A DNA stretch of 44,729 nucleotides from Nocardioides sp. GTDB taxonomy: Bacteria > Actinomycetota > Actinomycetes > Propionibacteriales > Nocardioidaceae. How positions within the stretch are numbered: the first letter of the stretch is position 1; every line of letters begins with the position of its first letter. The notes under the pieces were generated by a model. The model was not told the origin of the DNA. It made no database searches and saw only the letters and a list, made by a program, of their open reading frames with translations. This document shows, in pieces, positions 44,434 to 44,729 of the stretch. The DNA lies in contig NZ_JANINT010000095.1 in assembly GCF_024509035.1 (NCBI RefSeq), positions 1 through 44,729 of the forward strand, in the 5' to 3' direction. The position numbers and the translations under genes were made by a program.

Positions 44434-44729
44434 GTGACCGCATCCGACGTCCTCCCCGAGGGTTTCGACTTCACCGACCCGGACGTGAACCAGCAGGCGA
44501 TCCCGCACGACGAGTTCCGTGCGGCCCGCCGGCACGCACCCATCGTGTGGATCGAGCAGGAGGCCGAGGCCCGCAGCGGCTTCACCGAGGAGTCCGGCAC
44601 CGGCTACTACGCGGTGACCCGGCACGCGGACGTCTCCGCGATCTCCAAGGACAGCAAGAACTGGTCGACGTACGAGAACGGCGCGATCATCCGGTTCCCC
44701 GGGGAGATGCTGCGCGAGCAGATCGAGCT
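44434..44729 (+). CDS. cyp125: Cytochrome P450 CYP125, N-terminal part
   Basis: The gene runs off the right edge; about 98 codons are visible. The N-terminus VTASDVLPEGFDFTDPDV, then GYYAVTRHADVSAISKDSKNW and a later ENGAIIRF, matches CYP125 enzymes, which oxidise the terminal carbon (C26/27) of the cholesterol side chain. The heme-binding Cys region lies outside the window. GTG 44434 has GAGGGAG 5 nt upstream. Synteny with fadA5 and a perfect KstR-type box supports the assignment. Confidence 0.9.
   Translation, partial: MTASDVLPEGFDFTDPDVNQQAIPHDEFRAARRHAPIVWIEQEAEARSGFTEESGTGYYAVTRHADVSAISKDSKNWSTYENGAIIRFPGEMLREQIE

Overview
The window is GC-rich, densely packed actinobacterial DNA with GTG and TTG starts, many ATGA/GTGA overlaps and mycobacterial-type steroid catabolism genes. 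Gene content and order suggest a Nocardioides-like organism; that is inference, since no rRNA or other marker is present. Both ends lie in the cholesterol/steroid degradation region. The left edge holds the 3' end of hsaF. hsaADCB (A/B rings) lie at 17.0-20.7 kb. A KstR2-type C/D-ring block follows at 23.7-32.0 kb (three acyl-CoA dehydrogenases, fadD3, fadE30, an SDR, kstR2, fadA6), and a second one lies at 37.9-43.1 kb (ipdC, ipdB, ipdA, echA20, two SDRs). fadA5 and the start of cyp125 lie divergently at the right edge. Three KstR-type boxes and two copies of an 18-bp KstR2-like operator sit at the expected promoters.

Three non-steroid modules interrupt this region. (1) 0.6-11.5 kb is a one-strand catabolic cluster: FAH-family hydrolase, a CUT2-type ABC importer with two different permeases, a creatininase-family amidohydrolase, a RidA-like protein lacking the usual active-site Arg, a GntR/FCD regulator, an EthD-like protein, an acetamidase/formamidase-family enzyme and a propionyl-CoA synthetase-like ligase. 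Two perfect TGGT-N3-ACCA operators lie upstream, one on the predicted promoter. I do not recognise this combination as a named pathway. (2) 11.5-15.7 kb is a reverse-strand photosensory run: a heliorhodopsin, then a bacteriophytochrome whose output is a SpoIIE/PP2C phosphatase instead of a histidine kinase, then an alpha/beta-hydrolase lipoprotein and a 30-residue TatA-like membrane peptide. (3) 32.0-37.9 kb holds an NhaA antiporter operon with three overlooked microproteins, a divergent MarR regulator with tandem operators, a DinB-like protein, a ferritin-like protein, two membrane proteins and a sulfotransferase-like protein.

A STAS-like protein translationally coupled to a soluble hybrid histidine kinase lies between hsaB and the fadE genes. 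One gene, a secreted lipase at 16.2-16.9 kb, appears broken by a 13-bp tandem duplication. I saw no rRNA, tRNA, CRISPR array, insertion sequence or phage gene, though faint RNA genes could be missed by eye.
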